From Uranotaenia lowii (taxonomy: Eukaryota; Arthropoda; Insecta; Diptera; Culicidae): a stretch of 64,000 nucleotides of DNA. Under the pieces are notes generated by a model. That model searched no databases, had not been told where the DNA came from, and saw only the letters and a program-made list of their open reading frames with translations. This document shows, one piece after another, positions 47,706 to 58,369 of the stretch (the stretch's first letter is position 1; every line of letters begins with the position of its first letter). The position numbers and the translations under genes were made by a program. Where the stretch lies: the NCBI RefSeq assembly GCF_029784155.1, contig NC_073693.1, positions 312,767,304 through 312,831,303 of the forward strand, read 5' to 3'.

Positions 47706-48856
47706 AAGCTGCTAGTATTAGTACCGCGAAAAATAAGCTTCGCTCCGATTTCAACATGCGACCCCTCTAGTGAAAGGGTTTGACTTGTGGGTGACGAAAA
47801 ATAGTGTCGCGACTTCGTTAGTACAAGCTACTAGTGTTAGTACCGCGAGAAATTAGTTAAGCTCCGATTTCAACTTTCGACCGGTCAAGTGAAAGGGTTT
47901 GACTTGTAGATGACGAAAATAAGTGTCGCGACTTCGCTAGTACAAGTTACTATTGTTAGTACCGCGAGCAATTAGTTTAGCTCCGATTTCAACTTTCGAC
48001 CGGTCGAATGAAAGGGTTTGACTTCTAGGTGACGAAAAATAGTGTCGCGTGTTCGCTAGTACAAGCTACAAGGATTAGTACCGCGAGAAATTAGTTAAGC
48101 TCCGATTTCAACTTGCGACCCCTCTAGTGAAAGGGTTTGACTTGTAGGTCACGAAAAATAGTGTCGCGACTTCGCTAGTACAAGCTACTAGTGTTAGTAC
48201 CGCGAGAAATTAGTTGAGCTCCGATTTCAATTTTCGACCGGTCAAGTGAAAGGGGTTGACTTGCAGGTGACGAAAAATAGTGTCGCGACTTCGCTAGTAC
48301 AAGCTACTAGGATTAGTACCGCGAGAAATTAGTTTAGCTCCGATTTCAACTTTCGACCGGTCGAATGAAAGGGTTTGACTTCTAGGTGACGAAAAATAGT
48401 ATCGCGTGTTCGCTAGTACAAGCTACTAGGATTAGTACCGCGAGAAATTAGTTTAGCTCCGATTTCAACTTACGACCCCTCTAGTGAAAGGGTTTGACTT
48501 GTAGGTCACGAAAAATAGTGTCTCGACTTCGCTAGTACAAGCTACTAGTGTTAGTACCGCGAGAAATTAGTTTAGCTCCGATTTCAACTTTCGACCGGTC
48601 GAATGAAAGGGTTTGACTTCTAGGTGACGAAAAAAAGTGTCGCGTGTTCGCTAGTACAAGCTACTAGGATTAGTACCGCGAGAAATTAGTTAAGCTCCGA
48701 TTTCAACTTGCGACCCCTCTAGTGAAAGGGTTTGACTTGTAGGTCACGAAAAATAGTGTCGCGACTTCGCTAGTACAAGCTACTAGTGTTAGTTCCGCGA
48801 GAAATTAGTTAAGCTCCGATTTCAACTTTCAACCGTTCAAGTGAAAGGGTTTGACA
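47706..48856 (+). repeat. 119-bp satellite, forward array (about ten copies)
   Basis: Units start near 47706, 47825, 47944, 48062, 48181, 48300, 48418, 48537, 48656 and 48776. Conserved parts are TTAGTACCGCGAGAAATTAG, GCTCCGATTTCAACTT, GAAAGGGTTTGACTT and GACGAAAAATAGTGTCGCG. Two variants exist at one place: CGACCCCTCTAGTGAAAGGG and CGACCGGTC(A/G)A-TGAAAGGG. Confidence 0.93.
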
Positions 48857-50027
48857 CTATTTTTCGTCACCCACAAGTGAAACCCTTTCACTAGAGGGGT
48901 CGCAAGTTGAAATCAGAGCTTAACTAATTTCTCGCGGTACTAACACTAGAAGCTTGTACTAGCGAACACGCAACACTATTTTTCGTTACCTTCAAGTCAA
49001 ACCCTTTCACTAGAGGGGTCACAAGTTGAAGTCGGAGCTTAACTAATTTCTCGCGGTACTAATCCTAGTAGCTTGTACTAGCGAACACGCGACACTATTT
49101 TTCGTCACCTAGAAGTCAAACCCTTTCATTCGACCGGTCGAAAATTGAAATCGGAGCTAAACTAATTTCTCGCGGTACTAACAATAGTAGCTTGTACTAG
49201 CGAACACGCGACACTATTTTTCGTCACCTACAAGTCAAACCCTTTCACTAGAGGGGTCACAAGTTGAAGTCGGAGCTTAACTAATTTCTCGCGGTACTAA
49301 TCCTAGTAGCTTGTACTAGCGAACACGCGACACTATTTTTCGTCACCTAGAAGTCAAACCCTTTCATTCGACCGGTCGAAAATTGAAATCGGAGCTAAAC
49401 TAATTTCTCGCGGTACTAACAATTGTAGCTTGTACTAGCGAACACGCGACACTATTTTTCGTCACCTACAAGTCAAACCCTTTCACTAGAGGGGTCGCAA
49501 GTTGAAATCGGAGCTTAACTAATTTCTCGCGGTACTAATCCTAGTAGCTTGTACTAGCGAAGTCGCGACACTATTTGTCGTCACCTAGAAGTCAAACCCT
49601 TTCACTAGAGGGGTTGCAAGTTGAAATCGGAGCTAAACTAATATCTCGCGGTACTAACACTAGTAACTTGTACTAGCGAACACGCGACACTATTTTTCGT
49701 CACCTAGAAGTCAAACCCTTTCACTAGAGGGGTCGCATGTCTAAATCGGAGCTAAGCTAATTTCTCGCGGTACTAATCCTAGTAGCTTGTACTAGCGAAG
49801 TCGCGACACTATTTTTCGTTACCTACAAATCAAACCCTTTCACTTGACCGGTCGAAAGTTGAAATCGGAGCTAAACTAATTTTCCGCGATACTAACACTA
49901 GTAGCTTGTACTAGCGATTTCGCGACACTATTTTTCGTTACCTACAAGTCAAACCCTTTCACTAGAGGGGTCGCCAGTTGAAATCGGAGCTAATCTGATT
50001 TTTCGCGGTAAAAACACTAGTAGCTTG
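48857..50027 (-). repeat. 119-bp satellite, reverse array (about ten copies)
   Basis: The same unit in the opposite orientation, in register at 119 bp (TAGCTTGTACTAGCGAA recurs every 119-120 bp from about 48951). Both variants occur here too, but their order is not the mirror of the forward array. Confidence 0.93.
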
Positions 50028-50405
50028 TCTCAAGTCTAAAGTCTCATGTCTCAGGTCTCATCTTTCATGGCTCTTGTCTCATACCTCAAGTCTCATGTCT
50101 TATGTCTCATGTCTTATGTCTCATGTCTCAGGTCTCAGGTCTCATATCTCATGCCTCATGTCTCATGCCTCATGTCTCATGTCTCATGTCTCATGTCTCA
50201 GGTCTCAGGTGTCATGTCTTAAATCTCAAGTCTCATGTCTCAGGTCTCATGTCCCATGTCTCAGGTGTCAGGTCTCGTGTTTTATGTCTTAGGTTTCTAG
50301 TCTCAGGTCTCAGGTCTAATGTGGACTTAGGTCTCAGGTCTCATGTCTCTAGTCTACATTCTCAAGTCCAGGTCTCAAGTCTCAAATCTCAGGTCTCAGG
50401 TCTTA
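50028..50405 (+). repeat. Octamer array TCATGTCTCAGG type, right
   Basis: Reverse complement of the left octamer array: tandem TCATGTC, TCAGGTC and TCAAGTC octamers. Begins directly at the satellite border. Confidence 0.85.
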
Positions 50406-50444
50406 AGTGCCAGAACTTCAGAGCTGCAGAATTCGATTGGTCTT

Positions 50445-50597
50445 TTTTTACACGGTTTTCGGGAATTAACACGGTTTTTTTTACACGGTTTTCGGGAATT
50501 AGCACGGTTTTTTTTACACGGTTTTCGGGAATTAACACGGTTTTTTTTTACACGGTTTTTTTTTACGCGGTACGTATATCAGTGTAAAAAAAAACCT
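50445..50597 (+). repeat. Poly-T/ACACGG minisatellite, right, and terminal repeat
   Basis: Four units of TTTTCGGGAATTA-CACGG with T-runs, then GTACGTATATCA and GTGTAAAAAAAAACCT, the inverted terminal 16-mer. Confidence 0.85.
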
Positions 50598-50735
50598 TAC
50601 TGTATTGATGCTTCAATGAAATCTAATTTTGACATCGGGAAAAATGCGATACAAAATTATGCTATCAATTTGCCATTGATAGCTCATTTTGGTTACTGTT
50701 TGCTATCGATTCAGGCTTCAAAGTCTGCTCGGGTT
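50598..50735 (-). repeat. Fragment of the CCCGAGCAGAC MITE
   Basis: Reads CCCGAGCAGACTTT on the minus strand at 50735 and contains TTATGCTATCAATTTGCC, matching the edge of 42405-42850. It abuts the composite element. Confidence 0.4.
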
Positions 50736-51439
50736 AGATTTAAAGCAAAAATTCTACCAAGAGCTTCGATCTTGTGCATGAATTGGTCTTCGAGTTAAAT
50801 TTTCAAAAACTCATTAGTCTCAATATCAGTTAGTTGTTCAACAGCCAGTAAATGTTAAACAAATTGTCTAACTACAATCCATTGAGGCCGACTAAATCTC
50901 AGGTTCTTCTTATGTCAAAAACTTCTCCTCTCCTCTTTTTTTGTTTTGTACGACCAAAATATGAACATTTGAACATTACAGCAATTTTTTATTTATTCGT
51001 TTATTTGATACGGCTTGTACCGCTGGCTTTAAAAAGCCAAACTCTCGTTATTGTATTTACAATTCATAACTTTAAACTAACATAGTTGAACATTACAGCA
51101 ATATTTGTATTACCTATTGGGAGTGCCTGGATAAAACTATTATTACTTCATATTTCAGTAATCGGATGAGCTAGATTCAGTTCTTCATATTTTCTTGTCA
51201 TATTTTTTTCTTGGCTATGACAGCAACTAGTTTAAAGACATAAAAACTAAATCCGAACGCACAACGTTTGTGGAAATGATCATTAAGACTTTCATAAAGT
51301 TTAGTTTTTGTATCTCGTACACCATTAACATATATTTCATTTAGAGGACGAATAACCAGGCTGGTTAAAATCTTCTTCAATAATAAATCAAAAGAGGATA
51401 GAATATTTGATCTGAAATTTCGATTTATACAGTTAAAAT
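50736..51439. other. Unassigned sequence
   Basis: On the minus strand, 50850-50740 holds LAVEQLTDIETNEFLKI, a stop, then LEDQFMHKIEALGRIF. It might be the remains of an upstream exon of the five-exon gene, but no splice sites support it. Confidence 0.2.
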
Positions 51440-53235
51440 AGTGTAAACTACGGAATAAGTTGGAGCTGTTGAAGGCGAGGCAACCGCCCCGGAACTACGA
51501 GAAATCCAGCGTGGTGGTACTGGAAGGTTTTGTGGTGAATTGATCGAAGGAATAGTTCACCGAGAAACAGATCGATCTGCTTAACAAAGGTCTTAACTAC
51601 GCGGTGTCGAGGAAACCAAGGGTGGACCAGATAATCATCGATGTAGAGACGGCTATTAGGTCCAGTAAACTGTCCACGGCCCAGAAGGATTGCGCAAGAG
51701 CCGAAGTGGCAGATGTCTTGAGAAAAGGCATCAATGGGAAATCCAACGTCGTGGAAATCCAGATAGCGAAAGAACTTAGGAAAAAGGAGGTGTTCTACGT
51801 CAAGGCGGACAAGGGAAATTCGGTGGTCATCTAGGACAAAACGGATTATAACAGATTGATGCAGGCCAAAATCGATGAAGGATCGTACCGAGTTCGAAGA
51901 GAGAACCCACTACCGGAGATGGTTAAGGAGTTGGAAAAAACGTTAAAGGACTGTTGACCGATCTTGGGGTTTGCGCCGATCGCCCTGAAAGTGTCTGCCC
52001 CAATCGTCCCTAGAATCAAAGGTTTACCGAAGATTCACAAACCAGGGAATGAGATGAGGGAGATAATATCGGATGTGAACGCGCCTACGGAAAAAGTGGT
52101 TACTGAACGAGTTTAAAGGATGCCAAAACCCTTTAAAACAAGATCGGTGACCAACACACTTGAGCTCGTGAACAGACTGCAGGCGTCGGGAGGCATACAA
52201 GAGGATGAGATCATGGTTTCGTTGAATGTTTCAGCTTTGTTTCCAAGTGTTCCCTTTGAAGAATTTTCGAATCTGTTAGAAGATAGGTTGCTTCAACAAC
52301 ACTATGGGAGCACTTGGAAACTCAAAGTTAGAAACTACAAGAAATTGGAGGACTTGTGTATGGGACAAACCTTCTTCAAATTTAGAGATTTGTTCTATAG
52401 ACAAATAAAGGGGGCACCAATGGGAAATCCTCTGTCTCCATTCTTGTGTGAACTGTTTATGGCTCATTTGGAGGAGACTTTTGAAAATCAAGACTTACTA
52501 CCCGAAAAATGGTGGAGTTACGTCGATGACATTTTTTGTGAAGTAAACAAAGATTTTCTTGAAGAACTTCTAACATCCATAAACGGTTTGCATAAGAATA
52601 TTGAATTCACTTGCGAAATAGAAGATCAGGAAGTTACCTTTCTTGGATGTCCTGGTAAGAAGAGATGATGGCCTATTCCAATACGAAATCTATAGAAAGC
52701 CGACAAATACCTTGAGGGTAATACCGAGCACCTCCAACCACTCGTTCCAGCATAAGATGGCGGCGTTCCACCACATGATCCATCGGATGAACTCCATTTC
52801 TCTCTCAACTGAAGGAAGAGAAAAGGAACTTCAATATAATTTCCAAGCAGCTAATAAAAATGAATACCAAAGTAGATCCATTCAAACCATTATAAGGAAA
52901 AAAAAAGATTGCTTCAACGGAAATCTTTCATCACTTTAACTCCCATTCAGAAGGAGTTCTAAAGAAGGTCCATGGAGTTCAACAGTGTCACACAGTTGAA
53001 TTGCGACAAAAGTTGACCAAGTTTGATATTGAACTAGTGCTCACTAGCTCAAATAACCAACTGAAATCCATGTTAGGATCGACTAAAGAAAATCTTTCCT
53101 TCACAGAATCCACAGATTGCTTTGATTCAGTTGAATCATTTAACCAAGTAGGCTCGCAACACAACAGAATAATTATCTTAACATATATTGGCCGGATGAA
53201 CACGGAAACTCTGAAAACTTCTTTACTTAATTAAT
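51440..53235 (+). pseudogene. Penelope-like element, reverse transcriptase region
   Basis: A retroelement RT of the Penelope type. Motifs in order: LLNKGLNYAV near 51575, KADKGNSVVI (51804-51833), GLPKIHKPG near 52020, SLNVSALFPSVPF (motif A; the usual Asp of SLDV is Asn here), GAPMGNPLSPFLCELF, and YVDDIF (motif C). After VTFLG a frameshift near 52640 moves the frame to VLVRRDDGLFQYEIYRKPT. In-frame stops lie after VVI and in the connecting region. No GIY-YIG endonuclease is visible before the end at about 53235, so the copy is 3'-truncated or belongs to an endonuclease-less form. The 3' end reappears at 35251-35330. Confidence 0.85.
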
Positions 53236-55067
53236 GCTCGATCTTTCATGTATTTTTCGAATATTCATAAGGACTTCTACTTATTTACTAACGCATGAAC
53301 GCGCACAATTGTGCTCACCTGTATGTTTAGCATCTTGATCTGTCAAGAGTGAACCAGCGCTTTGTTTACGTTTGAAATATTCGTTTCTCCCAAAATGTCG
53401 CGAATTAAAAAAGAAGAATTCGTCTGTTGGACCCTTGGATGCTAGAGAATCATCGAGATGCCCATGAATGAAGTGACGAAACGTTTCGGCATACATCCGG
53501 CGAGCAAAAAAACATCATCCACAAGTTCGGGGAGCACTATACGTTCGATGATTTGCCAGGAAGAGGCAGAAAACCTGGACCATCTGACCCAAATCTGGAC
53601 CGTAAGGTAATCAATCCTACGAAGCAGAAAGTGTCCAAACAAACGGCTGAACAAAAATCACGAGCCAAAACCAGATCCCGGAAGCTGTATCATCGGATTT
53701 TGCAGAAGCCAGATGCGTGCATTCTCATGGACGATGAAACGTATGTAAAAGTGGATTCCAGTACTCTTCTGGGACCACAATTATACACTGCAGCTATTGG
53801 GAAGAATGTGAGTGACCACGAGAAGTCGATTGAGGTGGAAAAAATTGACCAGAAAGTGCTTTTGTGGCAGGCAATCTGCTCCTGCGGATTGCAGTCGGCG
53901 AGTTTCTTTACAAATCTTCTAATATATAAAGATGAGTTGGACAGTATATGTTTGTATGCACCTTATACAAATCCACACCGCTTAACCGATCAGCCTGAAA
54001 TTTGGTACAGTTATGTGTTTGGACCATGGGAAGGTTTTAGTAATAGTTTCGAGCCCCTCCCACCTGAGAAAAGAGACCCTCCCATAGAACTTTCGTTTTT
54101 TCCCCACAAACCAAAAGTCATGGCACCATTTTGTCAACCGATTTGCGTTTCCTTTGGCGGGGTTATTTTCACCATCACCATGGGCCGGGCATTAGAAGCA
54201 ACCATCCAGAGTTCACGTGTACTGGATAGCAAATCAAAGCTTGCTCAGCATTAAAAATTCGAGCGGAGAAAAATTGGCGGGTGTTTTTTCCTTCTACTAT
54301 TCAAAGCACGTGGTACCGGTGCGAGGAATTTGATTGCAATAATGAGCCTTCATTTAGGATAAAAAAAACTATTCGCCTGGTGGTTAAAGTTCGACTAGAA
54401 TATGCAGTGTGTAAAGTATGGATACATTAATTCATGTTCATTATGAATTGACTTATTCAGTTGAATAACTATTTGGACTGAAAACTAAAGTTCTATCTTT
54501 TTGGAACCAAACATTTTCAAATATTTGAAACTCCTCATAGGGAAAAAAATTAATAAAACTGAGGGTTGTAAGTTCAAGGCTGCGATCTAAAAACTTTGAT
54601 TGCCGTGTAGGAATTTAATTCACAATAGGAATTAATCAATCAAACGTTCATTTTATGCAAAGTTAAAACCAAATTAAACGCACGAGAATGTTGGCAATTT
54701 AATCTGAATTTTTTAGTTTTCTAGAATTCAATTTCATTTGTCAATTTTTGAATTTTAAGTTATTATTGATCATCGATGTGTTCGATTCTACCATCCAATT
54801 ATAAGAAAACTAAAAAATCACATTGAAAACATGCAGAGGAAGTCTTTTATAAGGTTTCAGCGGAAATCTATTAAGAAATAAAACTTTAAAAGGTTTTCCA
54901 TTCTACGGGAAGATCTTGAAAAGAGGTCGTTTAGATTTGTTTACAAGCTTAATACTTTGGATTTTCACTAGATAACACATAGAAAAGATTAAAAAAAAAT
55001 TTAACCATTTGATGATAATAAAAAGGGTAATGCAATTCAAGCTTCCTAAAATGGTGGGTGGAAAATA

Positions 55068-55487
55068 AGGTTGCCAGAATTTTTTTCCGAACGTATCGAA
55101 ACCGGACATATCCAGCCAATTTTATCGAAAAACCTGGCAAAATCCAGCATTTGATTTCAAAATGTTCAAATATCCAGGCAAACTTGGTCAAACCGCGGAA
55201 TTATTCAGTTAAAATAACGAGAAATATACTTGCAATACTTTTTTTTTTTCAACAAACCACATCAGCAGATTTTAAATTGTATATCAAGCTTCCAAACACA
55301 AGTTATGATTATTTCTAAAACATGCCATTTAAAACTTCTATTTGAACGTAAAAATGAAAAATTTTAATAATTAAATCTCAGTTTAAGTTACGTTTTAAAA
55401 ATATAGTGAATAAATCCTGGCAAAATCCGGGCTTTTTGCAACAAAATCCGGGAAACCGGGCCGGACCGGATAAATCCGGGCAACCTT
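55068..55487. mobile_element. AGGTTGCC MITE
   Basis: Ends AGGTTGCCAG and GGCAACCTT. The interior has repeated CCGGGC and CCTGGCAAAATCC words and CAGCAGATTTTAAAT. It is the best preserved copy of the family also seen at 6865-7140 and 25400-25700, and lies in the Helitron just left of the hAT element. Confidence 0.7.
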
Positions 55488-55905
55488 GAAACCTTAGATC
55501 AGGGGTCGGGGAACTTTTTGAATCATTACCCTGAAATATTTTTATTTAAGTTAATATTACCCCAGGAAGAAGAGCAAAAAAAACGAAATCGAATTTTTTC
55601 ATCATCTTCATATCATGCCCTCCATAACCCCCATGATAATTTTGAAAAGAAAACAATAACAAAAAAATTAATTCAAACCTCATTTATTAGGTTGATTGAT
55701 AAAAAACCTTGTAATACATAACGATGATAATAGTAATAGAAGACATATAACCAATTAAAATCAATTGAGGGTTAAAAATTTGGGATACTGTAACAAATAA
55801 TAAAAAAAATATCATTTTAATAATAGAAGGTAGTAATAAAAATAAAAATAATGGTTTTACAAACAAAAAGTTTTATAAAAAAAAGAAAAAAAATATAACA
55901 ATCTT

Positions 55906-56533
55906 CTACGTTTTGGAGAAATGATGTTGTTTCATGTTCGAAATAATTGCTTCAAAATTGGGATTTTTTGATGTAAGGGCGATTTGAATACAGTCTTCGG
56001 CGTTTAATCGATTTCTGTTCTTCGTTTTAATGTTAATTAGAGTGTGAAAGCCTTGTTCGCACAAATATGTTGTTTCAAAGGGCAGTAATTTCTTAACCGC
56101 CTCTTCATGTGCAATTTTGAAAGCCTTTGCCGCTTTTGACATGCAAAAAGACGACAGATTGGGTTTGTCTCAAATTGAAGGCGTGCTTCCGTATTAGACT
56201 GAAGTTCGAGAATTGCTTCTGCCAAACCTGAAGGTTCTTCTGGTATCGCAGCAATTTCACAATTAATAGGATCTGCAATCCAACTGACAGTACGTGTACC
56301 TATCAAGATCTGGAAAATAATCAGAAAACCGCTTTCTGAGTTCGACAAGATGTCTTACAATTGATGTCTGAATTAGTAATATTTTCATCATCTTCCAAAA
56401 GCAAAGCTAATCTTGAAAAAGAAGCTTTCTTGTTCTGTTCTACTTTCTGTCTCCAATAATGCAGTTTTAAACCAAGCTCTGACATCATTTCTGTGTTTTT
56501 CAGAAATATGAAAGGGAGTGGTTTGAATGACAA
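55906..56533 (-). pseudogene. hAT transposase C-terminal part, ZBED5/FAM200-like
   Basis: Three frames give, in order: ELGLKLHYWRQ, then WIADPINCEIAAIPEEPSGL, EAILELQSNTEARLQFETNP, and SKAAKAFKIAHEEAVKKLLP, then FETTYLCEQGFHTLINIKTK and NRNRLNAEDCIQIAL. The TTYLCE-GF and KNRNRL blocks are the dimerisation end of the hAT catalytic domain, as in ZBED5-like proteins. At least two frameshifts. The N-terminal zinc finger and catalytic Asp region are absent, deleted before or with the foldback insertion next to it. Confidence 0.8.
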
Positions 56534-56549
56534 ATGTATGTATGTATAT

Positions 56550-58369
56550 TAGGGTGTCCCAAAATTGCATAACTTCTGGGAATCTGGGGGCTCACCCTCC
56601 AAATGGTAGATTAGGATGTGCAAAACAAACTTTTGTATGGGGCCGACTAAAAAAAATCATGTTTAGAGGTTCCGCAAGCGCGATCTTTAAAAAAAGTCCA
56701 CTTTCAAAAGATTTGATTTTAAATAAATTCTGGGTCCAAAAATTTTCATAAAATTTATATATTTTATATTTTTTTAATTTTATTTGAGTTAAAAACTACA
56801 CGTAAAAAATACAAAATGAACCAAATTTGTATCAAAATGTAAAACTAGCAAGCTATTTTCAAAAAAAAAATTTTGTTGGTCCAAAAATTTTGAATTCAAC
56901 TGACCAAAATGTGTACCAAACGCAGAATATTTTTGATACCAATGCCATCAAAAAATGCGGATTTTTGTGCACTTAAACTTTGTTGAACAAAGCATGTGGT
57001 TTGTATCAACGTGTGAACAGCTATTCACGATTTAATGCTTAACAAAAATCAGAATTTAGGATATTTTTTATTTAATTTATCAAATTTGTCTTAATAAATA
57101 CCTTCTTTGAAATCAAAATACTTGCAAAAAAAGACTTTGATGGTTTAAAGGAGTCATCAGAAGGCCATATGTCGAATTTGAGCAGAATCGGACATCAGGA
57201 AGGGGTTGCACTGAATCTCAAGTGTGAAAGGGATTCTGAGACATAGTGTTCTAAAGAATCATAAAAAAACTGGTTTTTCATCATACATTTTTGTCTTTAC
57301 CAATCGATTGCTTGATTATGTAAATTTTATTAAAATTTCAATTAAGACTAACATTTCACCTGAAGACTGCAACTCGATTGGACTTAAAACAAAAAAAGTT
57401 ATGGCTGTTCAAAGATTGTACTTTGGTTACAAATTGTCCTGTAAAACGCAATGAGTAAAAAGTACTCATTGTGTGTTAAACGACAATTTGCCACAAAAAT
57501 ACAATCTTGGATCAGCCATAACTTTTTTGTTTTAAGTCCAATCGAGTTGCAGTCTTCAAGTGAAATGTTGGTCTTAATTGAAATTTTAATAAAACCTTCC
57601 TAATCAAGCAATCGGTTGGTAAAGACAAAAATGTATGATGAAAAACCAGTTTTTTATGCTTCTTTAGAACAATATGTCTCAGAATCCCTTTCACACTTGA
57701 GATTCAGTGCAACCCCTTCCTGATGTCCGATTCTGCTCAAATTCGGCATATGGCCTTCTGATGACTCCTTTAAACCATCAAAGCCTTTTTTTGCAAGTAT
57801 TTTGATTTTAAAGTAGGTATTTATTAAGACAAATTTGATAAAATAAATAAAAAATTACCTAAATTCTGATTTTTGTAAAGCATTAAATCGTGAATAGCTG
57901 TTCACACGTTGATACAAACCACATGCTTTGGTCAGCAAAGTTTAAGTGCACAAAAATCCGCATTTTTTGATGGCATTGGTATCAAAAATATTCTGCGTTT
58001 GGTACACATTTTGGTCAGTTGAATTCAAAATTTTTGGACCAAAAAAATTTTTTTTCTTGAAAATAGCTTGCTAGTTTTACATTTTGATACAAATTTGGTT
58101 CATTTTGTATTTTTTACGTGTAGTTTTTAACTCAAATAAAATTAAAAAAATATAAAATATATAAATTTTATGAAAATTTTTGGACCCAGAATTTATTTAA
58201 AATCAAATCTTTTGAAAGTGGACTTTTTTTAAAGATCGCGCTTGCGGAACCTCTAAACATGATTTTTTTTAGTCGGCTCCATACAAAAATTTGTTTTGCA
58301 CATCCTAATCTACCATTTGGAGGGTGAGCCCCCAGGTTCCCAGAAGTTATGTAATTTTGGGACACCCTA
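56550..58369. mobile_element. 1.82-kb near-perfect foldback element with 8-bp TSD
   Basis: A perfect duplication ATGTATAT lies at 56542-56549 and 58370-58377. The ends are TAGGGTGTCCCAAAATT and its inverse, and the two arms (about 910 bp each) stay complementary to the centre at 57459, where AATGAGTA/TACTCATT close a loop of about 5 bases. Spot comparison shows only scattered differences. Both arms hold the same 60-codon frame (GNLGAHPPNGRLGCAKQ), at 56560-56751 and on the minus strand at 58359-58168. Confidence 0.93.

Larger units (their letters stand above)
47065..50597. mobile_element. 3.5-kb composite palindromic satellite element
   Basis: The ends are an identical 16-bp inverted repeat: AGG, nine T, ACAC. 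Inward from each end lie poly-T/ACACGG minisatellites (same orientation on both sides), then octamer arrays in opposite orientation, then two opposed arrays of a 119-bp satellite meeting at 48856/48857. The junction word GAGACAAGCT-CTAG occurs at both array borders (47702 and 50024) as mirror images, so the centre is one large palindrome of about 3.1 kb. No transposase. No clear target-site duplication. Confidence 0.7.

Noticed and set aside
47225..47707. 160-codon open frame made of SHVSGLRS repeats
   Set aside because: It is the translation of the octamer array; the repeat period and composition explain it without a gene.
48000..50000. A CRISPR array
   Set aside because: The direct repeats are contiguous 119-bp units without unique spacers, in two orientations, in eukaryotic DNA.
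50074..50798. Overlapping open frames of 72, 161 and 151 codons
   Set aside because: They cross the octamer array and the poly-T/ACACGG minisatellite; low complexity and no known domain.
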